From an uncultured Sphingomonadaceae bacterium (GTDB lineage Bacteria > Pseudomonadota > Alphaproteobacteria > Sphingomonadales > Sphingomonadaceae), in contig CANNFX010000001.1 of the NCBI GenBank assembly GCA_947504025.1, forward strand, positions 1,393,302 through 1,457,301: 64,000 nucleotides of DNA. Direction: 5' to 3'. Numbering within the stretch: position 1 is the first letter of the stretch; each line of letters starts with the position of its first letter. Below, piece by piece: positions 17,743 to 25,635 of this stretch. The translations under genes and the position numbers were made by a program. The notes below the pieces were generated by a model. That model had not been told where the DNA came from, ran no database searches, and was given only the letters and a program-made list of their open reading frames with translations.

Positions 17743-20054
17743 TATACGGCCTCACGCACTTCGATCAGTGGCACTGATGGCGCTTCGCCTGTTGCGAATG
17801 ATGCGCCGGTAATGTCGAGCCGATCCTCCGCAAAACGGACAGGGACGTCGAACAGATAACCCGCAGTGATTTCTGCACCCTCAGCGGGCGCTTGATCAAA
17901 GAGGATTTTTCCGCCGTCATCAAGCGACCATGCAGAGATTGGAGTGCCATCCAACGCGATCGAAATTGACGTTGCCTTGGGCCGCGTGATTGGCCGTATC
18001 TGAGGCTCACCTCCGTCGCCATAATTTTTGATGAGCTGGAAGGAAGATGTCAGACCGTCGCCCGTACCGATGCGCTGATCCAGTGCACCTGGTGTCCCTG
18101 TCATATCTTTCGAGCTGAAGTCGAACGGATCGCTAAGGAGAAAGGCTTGTGCTGCTCCCCGCCGTGCGCGGAAGAATGCGATAAGAGTGCCGAGCTCGTT
18201 TTCGGATCGAATGCCAGGCCCGACGTCAAAGCGTAGTCGGGCATCACTCCAAAGCGAATTGCGTCTTTCATGCCCTGAAGCGGTGACCGCGACGGTTGTA
18301 GAAAACTCCGGGCTGACACCGGCATCGCGGCCAAGTGCAAGTGGATAAGAAACATCGTCAAAGGCTTGCAAGTTATCCTCCTTGTTATTGGGGAGACGGG
18401 TATATCCGTCGCGCGAAACCTGCGGTAACGCCCACACGAACAGCTGTGCGACACCGCGTTTGTGTGCTTCATCAAGCGCGGCGTCGATTAGCGGCCAAAA
18501 AGCCTCTGCATCGGATGCATTAAGTACGAAGCCGGACAGGTAGTCTTGTTTATCAGCAGGATAGCCGAGCCGCGCATCTACATCGGCATACGCTGTCCTT
18601 CGGCGCGCTTCTGCTCCGGCAGTAAGCCAATCGTAATCCTCCAGCTGGAGTCGGTCGAACGCTGGATAAGCCCAGCCGGGGGGTAGGTTCGCGCGGCGCA
18701 TCTCGGGCGCATCGGGATCAAGAACCGTTGGCGTGAAGGCGAGAAGCAGGATTTCAGCAGGGCCGGACGCCGCATCGCGCACCGACTGTGTCAGCGCGGC
18801 GGTCGAGCCAGCCAACAGGGCGCCAGCCGCATCAAGCAAGTCAGTGTGTGCCCCTTGCAAAGGTGCGCGGATATTGACGATCTCTATTGGATCGCCGCCC
18901 AAGGCGGCCTTCGCTGCATCGTCATAAAGGCAGGGATGTCCACTGCTCATCACCCACCACCAAGGTTCGCCAATCTGGAAGCGGACCGGTAGGCCGGCGG
19001 CCTCCATTAACTCGACGCAGTTTGCCGCGACTGATTGTAAAAAAGTCATAGCGCCACGGTTGGCTGGAGACAGCAAGGCGGATGGAGGATCCCAACCGGT
19101 CCGAGCGGGCTCGCCACTAAAAGCGCGTTGTTGCCATTCCGACGGACAGTTTTCAGCGAATAATTCGTAGGAAAGCGATGTGATTGCTTCGTAATTGTTG
19201 GCAGCGCATTCGGCGAAGAAGGACCGGTGCCAGGCAATCGCCGGAGTGCAGAGTGAGCCATCCGCCGCCGCAAGCAAATCAGTATCGAGCCGGTAGAAAT
19301 GGCTCATCCCGATATAATGGAGGACGCGTCCGCGATAGCCGAGGCCCTGCAATGCGCGAATAAGCCGGGCTGGGGTCTGGTTGAACGTGTCATCATAGGC
19401 CGTGGCCATTTGGATATCATGTGGCGGGACCAATACGTCACCTATTGTAAGGAGAGACCGATCACCATCGCAGGCGATATCGCTGATTTCTGCCCAACCA
19501 TTGACGGTCGCGGGTAGTCTTGCCGTGCTTTGCGGCACATATTCCGGCGGAGCCAGTGAGATAAACATTCGGTCGATGTTCTTCGGAGTTATCGCTTCAC
19601 CCGGCAGGCCATAGCCGCTTTCGAGTTCCGAAAAGGGTAATGTGATTTGCGCATCTTCGGGCGTTCCAGCGGCATAGTTCCATAACCGGATATACCAGCT
19701 GCGCGGCTGATCAGCGCTATCAGAACCTTCGATTGTGAGGGTCGGTCCGTTTGGTAAATCAAGGGGAATCAGTCCTGATGATTTCCAATGGAACCGCAGC
19801 GTTGTGCGGGAATAGTCTCGGTCGGTCGCGTAAGCGAGCAGCGGGTGATCAAGTGAGTCTTCACTATCCCAGATCAACCCGGCCAACTCGCCTTCATGAT
19901 GAAACTCGCAGTCCACGCGAATTGCATCGGGAGCAGTCGTTATGACCGATGCCATCATGGGGCGTGGGAAATTGACGGTCCAGAAGCGTGGATCGAAGCG
20001 CTGGATCCAGTTGCTTTCCTGACCACGCCTGCGGTCAGCTAGCCAGAATGCCAT
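17742..20054 (-). CDS. GTA distal tail protein: DUF2460 fused to a large N-terminal domain
   Basis: A 770-residue protein. Residues about 567-770 are a DUF2460 / TIGR02217 domain (Y-P-L-A-L-G-R-D-A-G, W-S-D-A-R-L-R-F-D-V-G-P-G, F-R-A-R-R-G-A-A-Q-A-F-L-L-S-D-P-F-D-F), the whole of RcGTA gp12. Residues about 1-565 are extra: a beta-rich part (about 30-205) and a region (about 205-550) resembling a sugar-active TIM barrel, with S-Y-E-L-F-A-E-N, F-Q-I-G-E-P-W-W-W, Q-L-E-D-Y-D-W and Q-L-F-V-W-A-L-P. No internal stop or frameshift is present. The barrel assignment is by motif appearance only. It may bind or cleave surface sugar. Confidence 0.85.
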   Translation of the reverse strand: MAFWLADRRRGQESNWIQRFDPRFWTVNFPRPMMASVITTAPDAIRVDCEFHHEGELAGLIWDSEDSLDHPLLAYATDRDYSRTTLRFHWKSSGLIPLDLPNGPTLTIEGSDSADQPRSWYIRLWNYAAGTPEDAQITLPFSELESGYGLPGEAITPKNIDRMFISLAPPEYVPQSTARLPATVNGWAEISDIACDGDRSLLTIGDVLVPPHDIQMATAYDDTFNQTPARLIRALQGLGYRGRVLHYIGMSHFYRLDTDLLAAADGSLCTPAIAWHRSFFAECAANNYEAITSLSYELFAENCPSEWQQRAFSGEPARTGWDPPSALLSPANRGAMTFLQSVAANCVELMEAAGLPVRFQIGEPWWWVMSSGHPCLYDDAAKAALGGDPIEIVNIRAPLQGAHTDLLDAAGALLAGSTAALTQSVRDAASGPAEILLLAFTPTVLDPDAPEMRRANLPPGWAYPAFDRLQLEDYDWLTAGAEARRRTAYADVDARLGYPADKQDYLSGFVLNASDAEAFWPLIDAALDEAHKRGVAQLFVWALPQVSRDGYTRLPNNKEDNLQAFDDVSYPLALGRDAGVSPEFSTTVAVTASGHERRNSLWSDARLRFDVGPGIRSENELGTLIAFFRARRGAAQAFLLSDPFDFSSKDMTGTPGALDQRIGTGDGLTSSFQLIKNYGDGGEPQIRPITRPKATSISIALDGTPISAWSLDDGGKILFDQAPAEGAEITAGYLFDVPVRFAEDRLDITGASFATGEAPSVPLIEVREAV

Positions 20055-20056
20055 GT

Positions 20057-20659
20057 TTAGAACTCCCGCAATGCGCGGCGCACGGCACTGGCAACTTGGC
20101 GCGAGGAGCGCTGCAGGGCCACTGGCGTTTCGGTTCCGCGAGGGCGTGGAACGCTTATTGATACGCGAACATCGCGGGTGTGCCCGCTCGTTCCATTGCC
20201 ATTTGTTTCGATCCGCCCGGCGCTGGTGGGTACGAAGAGTTCTGGTCCCCGTTCGCCAACCAGATAGCCCTGGCCCGGAGAAACCGGCCCGCCAGTTGCA
20301 CGGCCAGGCAGGCCGAATATTGAACTTGCGATGCCGCCAATCAGACCCGCAATTCCTCCAGTTTGGGTGCCGCCGCCATCTGCACGACCGACAGTTCCCA
20401 AGATGCTGCCGATGCCGGAATTGATGGCTTGGCTTGCGATTTGCTCCATGGCGCTCAATGCAACGCGTTTCAGATCTTCGAAACCGATGCTTCCTCTGCG
20501 TAGGGCGCTCAGCAAGCCGCTTTCCAACACATTGCCAGCCTTCTCGAATCCGCTCAGCAAAGTAGAATCAAAAGTGCCGCGCATTTCGGCGAGGTCGGAC
20601 GCAAACCCTCGGGTGTTTGCGCGGACATCGATCAGCAGTTCGTCAATCGGGTCATCCAT
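20057..20659 (-). CDS. GTA tape measure protein (gp11)
   Basis: A 200-residue protein with heptad-like Ala/Leu helices (F-D-S-T-L-L-S-G-F-E-K-A), a Gly-rich hydrophobic segment (G-G-I-A-G-L-I-G-G-I-A-S-S-I-F-G) and a C-terminal region with G-Y-L-V-G-E-R-G-P-E-L-F-V-P, typical of tape measure C-termini. The small size matches the very short tail of GTAs. The ATG at 20659 overlaps the upstream TAC stop by 8 nt, with GGAG 10 nt upstream; a GTG at 20668 is an alternative. Confidence 0.88.
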   Translation of the reverse strand: MDDPIDELLIDVRANTRGFASDLAEMRGTFDSTLLSGFEKAGNVLESGLLSALRRGSIGFEDLKRVALSAMEQIASQAINSGIGSILGTVGRADGGGTQTGGIAGLIGGIASSIFGLPGRATGGPVSPGQGYLVGERGPELFVPTSAGRIETNGNGTSGHTRDVRVSISVPRPRGTETPVALQRSSRQVASAVRRALREF

Positions 20660-20846
20660 TGCGATCACGCTCCATCAGTGTTTCGAATTCGTCGCGCGCC
20701 AACGGCGCGTCGCCTGGGGTGTCGGGTGTAAGTATGGCCGCTAGTTCCGCGGGCGTAGCGCACCAGAATTCATCCGGTCGCCATCCCAAAGACCTGGCTG
20801 AAAGGCCGGCCAGCTGCTGCGCTCCTTCGCCAAACTTTCGGTTCAT
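20652..20846 (-). CDS. GTA tail assembly chaperone (gp10.1-like, phage TAC family)
   Basis: A 64-residue protein with the pattern of the small phage_TAC family found before GTA tape measure genes: an N-terminal F-G-E-G-A followed by L-G-W-R-P-D-E-F-W-x-A-T-P-A-E-L and an acidic C-terminus. It would coat the tape measure during tail assembly. It overlaps gp10 by ATGA and gp11 by 8 nt. Confidence 0.83.
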   Translation of the reverse strand: MNRKFGEGAQQLAGLSARSLGWRPDEFWCATPAELAAILTPDTPGDAPLARDEFETLMERDRNG

Positions 20847-21160
20847 CCAGACCCTGCCTGGCCCTGTAGTATCTGGCCAAGAAGCACTCGTAGTGGTTTG
20901 GCTGAGGCAACAATGCCGTTCTGCATCACGCCTTCACCCAACTGCTCGCGCGTGATGGCGGATTGATCCGCGAGGCAGTGCCAGAACAAGCTGACTATCT
21001 CGGTAAGGGCGAGCCGGCCGTCGCCAGCCCGTTCGACCAGAGCGAAGAGCGGTCCGAGTTCCTCTTCTGCAGCGACCAGCGCGCTGAAGCTGGGACGCAG
21101 AGTAATTAGACGTCCAGCCACTGCAAGCGAAGCCTCACCTCTCAACCCGTTGGCACTCAT
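20843..21160 (-). CDS. GTA family protein gp10
   Basis: A 105-residue protein of the GTA-gp10 family: an N-terminal beta hairpin (S-L-A-V-A-G-R-L-I-T-L-R-P-S-F-S-A-L-V-A-A-E-E-E-L-G) and helical rest with S-L-F-W-H-C-L. The family is placed between tail tube and tape measure in all GTA clusters and is probably a tail assembly factor. It overlaps both neighbours by 4 nt (ATGA). Confidence 0.88.
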   Translation of the reverse strand: MSANGLRGEASLAVAGRLITLRPSFSALVAAEEELGPLFALVERAGDGRLALTEIVSLFWHCLADQSAITREQLGEGVMQNGIVASAKPLRVLLGQILQGQAGSG

Positions 21161-21564
21161 GCAGGCACCACTGGACCGGAGCTTTCCAGCGACAATGTGT
21201 AGTTACGCTCGCCGTTGAAATCGCCGGCATAATCGAGACGCTGAACCAAGAATTTACCGTGCAGTTTTGCGCCGTCTTCGAAGGACAGCTCATAGTCGTC
21301 GAGTGTTCCAGCCAGCGCGTGTGAACGGATTGCATTCTCAGCATTGCTTCCAAGGAAAATACCCGCAGCGCTCACGGAAACGGAGCGTGTTCCGGCACCA
21401 GACAGAAGATCGCGCCAACCGCCTGAATCCTTATGCGTCACAACGACGGTATCGCCGTTGATTGACATTTGCGTGGTGCGAAGTCCAGCGACAGTGTCGT
21501 AGGCGGCTGGCTGCTGCCCGTCGCTGACTTTGAGAAGGAAGGCGGAGCCTTTTTGGGCGCTCAT
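21157..21564 (-). CDS. GTA major tail tube protein (gp9, TP901-1 family)
   Basis: A 135-residue protein matching the TP901-1 major tail family: starts M-S-A-Q-K-G-S-A-F-L-L-K-V-S-D-G, includes A-G-L-R-T-T-Q-M-S-I-N-G-D-T-V-V-V-T-H-K-D-S-G-type segments and ends in beta strands (Y-T-L-S-L-E-S-S-G). It polymerises as the tail tube. ATGA overlaps on both sides. Confidence 0.9.
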   Translation of the reverse strand: MSAQKGSAFLLKVSDGQQPAAYDTVAGLRTTQMSINGDTVVVTHKDSGGWRDLLSGAGTRSVSVSAAGIFLGSNAENAIRSHALAGTLDDYELSFEDGAKLHGKFLVQRLDYAGDFNGERNYTLSLESSGPVVPA

Positions 21565-21968
21565 GGGGTGTTCTCCAATATGGTTTCAAGTAAACGAAAA
21601 CGGTATTCGAGCAGCATGGCTCGCAAGTTTCGTGGGCGGCGTTCTGCACGGGCGCGCAGGAAGTGCGAGTTCACAATTTCAAAGCCATCTTGTGAGGCAG
21701 GCATTGCATCGATGCGCTTGTCGATCGCGGTCACCAGAGTGCTGCCGCTAGCGGGCTCATCGCTGCGGATCGTTAACTCCAATGCGATCCGGATCTCACG
21801 GCCAGCGCGGTCCTTGCAGCCCCAATCGGTTGAGGCACTCGTGACGATTCCCAGCCACGGTGGTGTCGCAGAAAGCGGAGCCTCCTCAGCGAAAGTGTTG
21901 ATCTCGGCAGACAGCAGGGGATCAGCGGACAGCCATTCGAGCAGGCCCGCGCGCAATTGCGTTTCCAT
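21561..21968 (-). CDS. GTA tail terminator protein (gp8, DUF3168)
   Basis: A 135-residue DUF3168 protein. The segments L-R-A-G-L-L-E-W-L-S-A-D-P-L-L, P-P-W-L-G-I-V-T-S and F-L-R-A-R-A-E are typical. In GTA particles gp8 caps the tail tube at the head side. It overlaps gp9 by 4 nt and follows the gp7-slot ORF by 12 nt. Confidence 0.87.
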   Translation of the reverse strand: METQLRAGLLEWLSADPLLSAEINTFAEEAPLSATPPWLGIVTSASTDWGCKDRAGREIRIALELTIRSDEPASGSTLVTAIDKRIDAMPASQDGFEIVNSHFLRARAERRPRNLRAMLLEYRFRLLETILENTP

Positions 21969-21980
21969 AAAGGTTCAGTC

Positions 21981-22157
21981 CTATTTGAACGGGTTCGTGA
22001 TGAGCGGCCAAAGCAACCGGGCATTACGCCAACGGCTGGCGTCGCCTTGGTGTTGACGAAGGCGGCTTTCTCCTGAGCTCGTGGCGATGATCCCGGCGCG
22101 TCTCGCAAGCCGTGCGGCGAGCCGTCGAAATGCGCGGCTGTTATTGCTTTCGATCAT
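21981..22157 (-). CDS. Small basic protein in the GTA gp7 slot
   Basis: A 58-residue Arg-rich protein (R-R-L-A-A-R-L-A-R-R-A-G, then K-at-end N-P-F-K). Its ATG overlaps the gp6 stop as ATGA, the coupling pattern of the rest of the cluster, and its stop lies 12 nt before gp8, so the frame is very likely translated. RcGTA gp7, the head-tail stopper, is about twice as long. Whether this is a reduced gp7 or an unrelated replacement cannot be decided by eye. Confidence 0.65.
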   Translation of the reverse strand: MIESNNSRAFRRLAARLARRAGIIATSSGESRLRQHQGDASRWRNARLLWPLITNPFK

Positions 22158-22702
22158 GCCATCCGCACCCGTCGCCACGGTTGCCATAATGCAGCAACTG
22201 AGGCTGGCGTGGCCTTCGGGGCCATACCGCTGTCGCGCTCATTATAATAATGAGCCGCTAGGCGGACTATGCCGTGCCGCAAGCCGACTGGCAGTTTAGA
22301 CCATTCGTGGATCAGGCCAGCTTCAAAGCGAACGAAAACTCGCAGCGCCTCACCCTCGCGAACCAGAGCTATCCGCGCACTTCCGTCGGTGCACAATTCG
22401 GCTGCATAATCCTCGGCCGGCAAGATGTAGCGTGTGCCATCCGCTTGTTCAGCGATGACCTGCGTCACTGCCTGTACCGGCCGGGTGGCTAGGTTCTGCC
22501 AACTCCGGCTGGCGGTAAGTATCTCTTCGCAGGACTGCTCAAGCGGCATTGAGCCGGTAAACGCCTCGCAAGTGTCGAGTGCTGCTCGCACGAGATCAGC
22601 CAGCGTATCATCCTCGCGGCCGCTGTTGATGGCTAGCCAGGTCTTGAGATCGGTTACAGCTGCTCCCGCCACATCGGCAGATGCTAAAATAGCCCGCTTC
22701 AT
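22154..22702 (-). CDS. GTA head-tail adaptor (gp6)
   Basis: A 182-residue connector protein. The N-terminal D-L-K-T-W-L-A-I-N-S-G-R-E-D-D-T-L-A-D-L-V-R-A-A pattern is typical of the phage gp6-like head-tail connector family, followed by beta strands and a C-terminal helix (L-R-H-G-I-V-R-L-A-A-H-Y-Y-N-E-R-D) seen in GTA versions. It binds the portal ring. 118 nt separate it from the capsid gene and contain a strong hairpin. Confidence 0.86.
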   Translation of the reverse strand: MKRAILASADVAGAAVTDLKTWLAINSGREDDTLADLVRAALDTCEAFTGSMPLEQSCEEILTASRSWQNLATRPVQAVTQVIAEQADGTRYILPAEDYAAELCTDGSARIALVREGEALRVFVRFEAGLIHEWSKLPVGLRHGIVRLAAHYYNERDSGMAPKATPASVAALWQPWRRVRMA

Positions 22703-22737
22703 TGGCGGCCTCCGTTATTTGAGAAGAGAAAGATGCG

Positions 22738-22777
22738 CCCGCGCCGCTGCAGCAGGGATGGACTGCAGCAGCGCGGG
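22738..22777 (-). other. Hairpin in the capsid-adaptor gap
   Basis: Nested inverted repeats CCCGCG...CGCGGG, CGCTGC...GCAGCG and CAG...CTG form a GC-rich hairpin about 45 nt after the capsid stop in the direction of transcription, followed on the minus strand by a pyrimidine-rich run (ATCTTTCTCTTCTC). It may act as a partial terminator or as an mRNA 3'-end stabiliser that raises capsid relative to downstream tail proteins. Confidence 0.5.
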
Positions 22778-22820
22778 TCACGGTGTCCGGGCGGATAAGG
22801 GGGCCGCCCAGCTACGAAGC

Positions 22821-23987
22821 TTACGCCTCGATCTTCAGCAGCTTGATCGCCGCGCTATCCAACACCTGGCCGCCAACGCGCTTCGTGGCGTAGAAATGCA
22901 CGAAGGGTTTATTGGTGAAGGGATCGCGTAAGATCTGTGTCGCGCTGCGTTCTGCGATCAGATAGCCATGACGGAAGTTGCCGAATGCAACTGGGAAAGC
23001 GCCGGTTGCGACATCGGGCATATCTTCAGCTTCAACCACCGGATAGCCGAGCAGACGGTCCGGCTGGCCTTCGACCATGCCGGGCTGCCACAGGAACGCG
23101 CCATCGGCCGTTTTGAGTTTGCGGACTTCGGCGAGAGTGCTGGAGTTCATTACCCAGCTGGCTCCCTGGCGGTGCCCTGCTTTCATCGTATGGACGAGGT
23201 CGATCAGTCGTGCTTCGGGGGACGTGCCGAAGCCGGCATCATCGCCTGTGCCGACATATTGCAGCGAGCCGAAAGGGCGAACGCTGTCTTCTGCTGTCGA
23301 AACGGCGGCCTGGAGGAAACCTTCAGGCATGTCGCTGCCCGAACCGTTTACGAATGCGGCACCTTCAGCGCGGGCAAACTCCATCGAAACCTCGCTTGCC
23401 AGCCAGCTTTCCAGATCGAACCCTGTATCGTCGAGCATTGCCTGACTTGCTGCGGGATTGGCGTAGAGTTCACCTGTCGGCGGCGCGATTTCGGCGAAGT
23501 TTGGCGTATCTGTCTCGGGGCGGGCGGCTGTTTCGCTGACCCAGCCCGACGCAGTTCCGCCAGTAGTTACCAGCTTGCGGTAGCCAGCGGTTCCGGTTTG
23601 GACGACCTGAGAGATTGCGCGGATCGGACTGATCTCCACCAGTTGACGGGCAATCATCGCGTCGATTTCACGTGGTACGGCATAGCCGCCATCGGCTGGA
23701 ACCTGACCGCTGATCGACTTGATCTCGCTGGTGCGGCCATGGCGTAGATAACCATCGACGAAGCCTTTGACTTCGGTTGTATCCGATGCCGTGGGTGCGG
23801 CAATCGCAGGGCGGCTGGCAGCGCGTGAGACGCGGTCGAGCCGGGCCTTCACTTCATCGACATCGCTGCGGAGTCCGGTGATGGCAGTTTCGGCGCGGTC
23901 CTGGCGGATGGCGATATCGAACGAGGCTTCGAGCGCGTCGGCCGACGGCGTGTTGGCTTCGACATTGAGGTTGGGAATAGTATCCAT
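22821..23987 (-). CDS. GTA major capsid protein, HK97 fold (gp5)
   Basis: A 388-residue capsid protein. Residues about 15-60 form a coiled-coil delta domain (R-A-E-T-A-I-T-G-L-R-S-D-V-D-E-V-K-A-R-L) that acts as scaffold and is removed by the gp4 protease. The HK97 body starts near residue 70 with V-K-G-F-V-D-G-Y-L-R-H-G and has D-G-G-Y-A-V-P-R-E-I-D, G-W-V-S-E-T-A-A-R-P-E-T and R-S-A-T-Q-I-L-R-D-P-F-T-N-K-P. Length is normal. AAAGG lies upstream of the start. Confidence 0.95.
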   Translation of the reverse strand: MDTIPNLNVEANTPSADALEASFDIAIRQDRAETAITGLRSDVDEVKARLDRVSRAASRPAIAAPTASDTTEVKGFVDGYLRHGRTSEIKSISGQVPADGGYAVPREIDAMIARQLVEISPIRAISQVVQTGTAGYRKLVTTGGTASGWVSETAARPETDTPNFAEIAPPTGELYANPAASQAMLDDTGFDLESWLASEVSMEFARAEGAAFVNGSGSDMPEGFLQAAVSTAEDSVRPFGSLQYVGTGDDAGFGTSPEARLIDLVHTMKAGHRQGASWVMNSSTLAEVRKLKTADGAFLWQPGMVEGQPDRLLGYPVVEAEDMPDVATGAFPVAFGNFRHGYLIAERSATQILRDPFTNKPFVHFYATKRVGGQVLDSAAIKLLKIEA

Positions 23988-24080
23988 AGGGGTAGTACCT
24001 TTCGTGGTGGTGCTTGGGGGTTGAGAGCACAGAAAAGGCCACCTGAAGGGCAGCCACGGGAAACTTGAGAATTGGTACGA

Positions 24081-24470
24081 TCACGCGATCAGGTGGACGC
24101 GTGCTTCATTTTGTAACGGGTGAGTGACCAGGCTGATTTCGTGAATTTCAATATCTTCAAGGACACGTCCTGACAGCGCATGATGGAAGCGGCGGGCACG
24201 ATATCCGAAACTGAGCCCGTCCACTTGGCGGCTGCGGAGCATCTGCCCGGCAAGGCCTTGTGGGTTGTCGATATGGGCAATCACCCGGAGGCCATTGGCG
24301 TCTTCAGAGACTGTCTCCACCCAACCGATCTGCTTGTCTGGTTTGTGTTGCCAATAGAGCGGCAGAGGTCCGCGGCGGTTTTGCAGAGAATGCCGGAACG
24401 CACCGGGCCGGATTGTGTCACGAGCGCCATCAATGCGATCAAACAGAGCGGCATATCCAGCGAACCGCAT
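24081..24470 (-). CDS. GTA prohead protease (gp4)
   Basis: A 129-residue serine protease of the HK97 prohead family. Seen: F-A-G-Y-A-A-L-F, R-D-T-I-R-P-G-A-F, P-L-Y-W-Q-H, then G-L-S-F-G-Y (the catalytic Ser segment) and E-I-H-E-I-S-L-V-T. His of the W-Q-H-K motif and this Ser form the active site. TAATG links it to the portal gene with GAGGGGG upstream. Confidence 0.92.
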   Translation of the reverse strand: MRFAGYAALFDRIDGARDTIRPGAFRHSLQNRRGPLPLYWQHKPDKQIGWVETVSEDANGLRVIAHIDNPQGLAGQMLRSRQVDGLSFGYRARRFHHALSGRVLEDIEIHEISLVTHPLQNEARVHLIA

Positions 24471-25621
24471 TATTGCGCCCCCTCATCAAGGCCTAGCATC
24501 TTACGCTTCTCCCCATCGCTGAGAAAATCTGCACTCGAGACTTGATTCCAAAGGCGCTCGCGATCTTCCGAGAGCGCCGGGATTTGATCGAGGTCGATAG
24601 TCAGACGGGCCTTGGGAAACCATGGGCTGAGACCTTCCTGCAACCCGGAGAGGATCTTGTTTGCTAGCGGCAGCAATGTGAGCCGCCACAATGCGCGATT
24701 TGCTTCGCGATAATTGGCGTAAGTGTTGTCACCCGGCAGTCCAAGCAGCATCGGAGGAACGCCGAATGCGAGTGCGATGTCGCGCGCTGCCGCGGCTTTC
24801 AGCGTTGCAAAATCCATATCGGCTGGACTCATCGACAGGCTTTGCCATTTCAACCCTCCTTCCAGCAGCATAGGGCGTCCGGCGTTATCCTGTCCGCTAA
24901 AGGCGTGTGCGAGTTCGGTGCGAAGCCTGTCGAACTGGTCGGATGTCAGGCCTCCAGAGTCGCCAGCCTCATGAACCAATGCACCCGAAGGCCGTGCTGC
25001 ATTCTCGAGCAATGAACGGTTCCACTCGGATGCGGCATTGTGGATTGCGACGGCTTGTTCGGCTGCGGCGAGGCTGCTGGCACCGTAGTGGTCGTCGGCC
25101 GGATGGAAGGCTTTCAAATGGATCACATTGGGCCAACCGGATTCGTCGTCTACGGGCAGAGTGTGGGTGCGGTTTGCGAGTTTGTAAGCATAAGCGGCCG
25201 GCCAGCCATCGTCGCCTGGGACAACATTGACCCGCTCTGGTCTCAGGGCGAAGAGCTCGATCGGCTTACCTGCCCCGTCTTTCATCACCTGCACATAGCC
25301 ATTACCATGTAGTAGCAATTGCGCTGCGAGGGTTTCGATCAGTGATTGACCGGCACTTGTCGCGCCAACCAGTGTAGCCAATGTTTCTTCGCCGGTTTCA
25401 AGCGGCGCACTGCCAACGCCTTCGGCAACGATCCGAACAGCCCGTTGTGCGACTGGATTGGTAACAAAACCCTCGCGTACAGACCGGTCATAGTTGAACG
25501 GACCGCGCGCAGAACGGCCCTCGAAAGCGGTGGCCCAAGGGGAGGTGAAGCCCCGTGCTAAAGGCACGCGGGATTGCTCCCCACCCTTGAAGGCGGAGGT
25601 TAATGAATCCAGAAATGACAT
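24470..25621 (-). CDS. GTA portal protein (gp3, HK97 family)
   Basis: A 383-residue portal protein. Recognisable are N-P-V-A-Q-R-A-V-R-I-V-A-E-G-V-G-S, L-L-L-H-G-N-G-Y-V-Q, G-A-S-S-L-A-A-A, A-F-G-V-P-P-M-L-L-G-L-P-G-D-N-T-Y-A-N-Y-R-E-A-N-R type segments and the C-terminal L-P-A-L-like I-P-A-L-S-E-D-R-E-R-L-W clip/crown helices. Twelve copies form the DNA entry ring. It begins 14 nt after the large terminase stop. Confidence 0.94.
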   Translation of the reverse strand: MSFLDSLTSAFKGGEQSRVPLARGFTSPWATAFEGRSARGPFNYDRSVREGFVTNPVAQRAVRIVAEGVGSAPLETGEETLATLVGATSAGQSLIETLAAQLLLHGNGYVQVMKDGAGKPIELFALRPERVNVVPGDDGWPAAYAYKLANRTHTLPVDDESGWPNVIHLKAFHPADDHYGASSLAAAEQAVAIHNAASEWNRSLLENAARPSGALVHEAGDSGGLTSDQFDRLRTELAHAFSGQDNAGRPMLLEGGLKWQSLSMSPADMDFATLKAAAARDIALAFGVPPMLLGLPGDNTYANYREANRALWRLTLLPLANKILSGLQEGLSPWFPKARLTIDLDQIPALSEDRERLWNQVSSADFLSDGEKRKMLGLDEGAQ

Positions 25622-25635
25622 AGAAAGTCCTTGGT

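Noticed and set aside
22968..23747. 259-residue plus-strand frame inside the capsid gene
   Set aside because: Antisense shadow of the HK97 capsid; composition has no family-like pattern.
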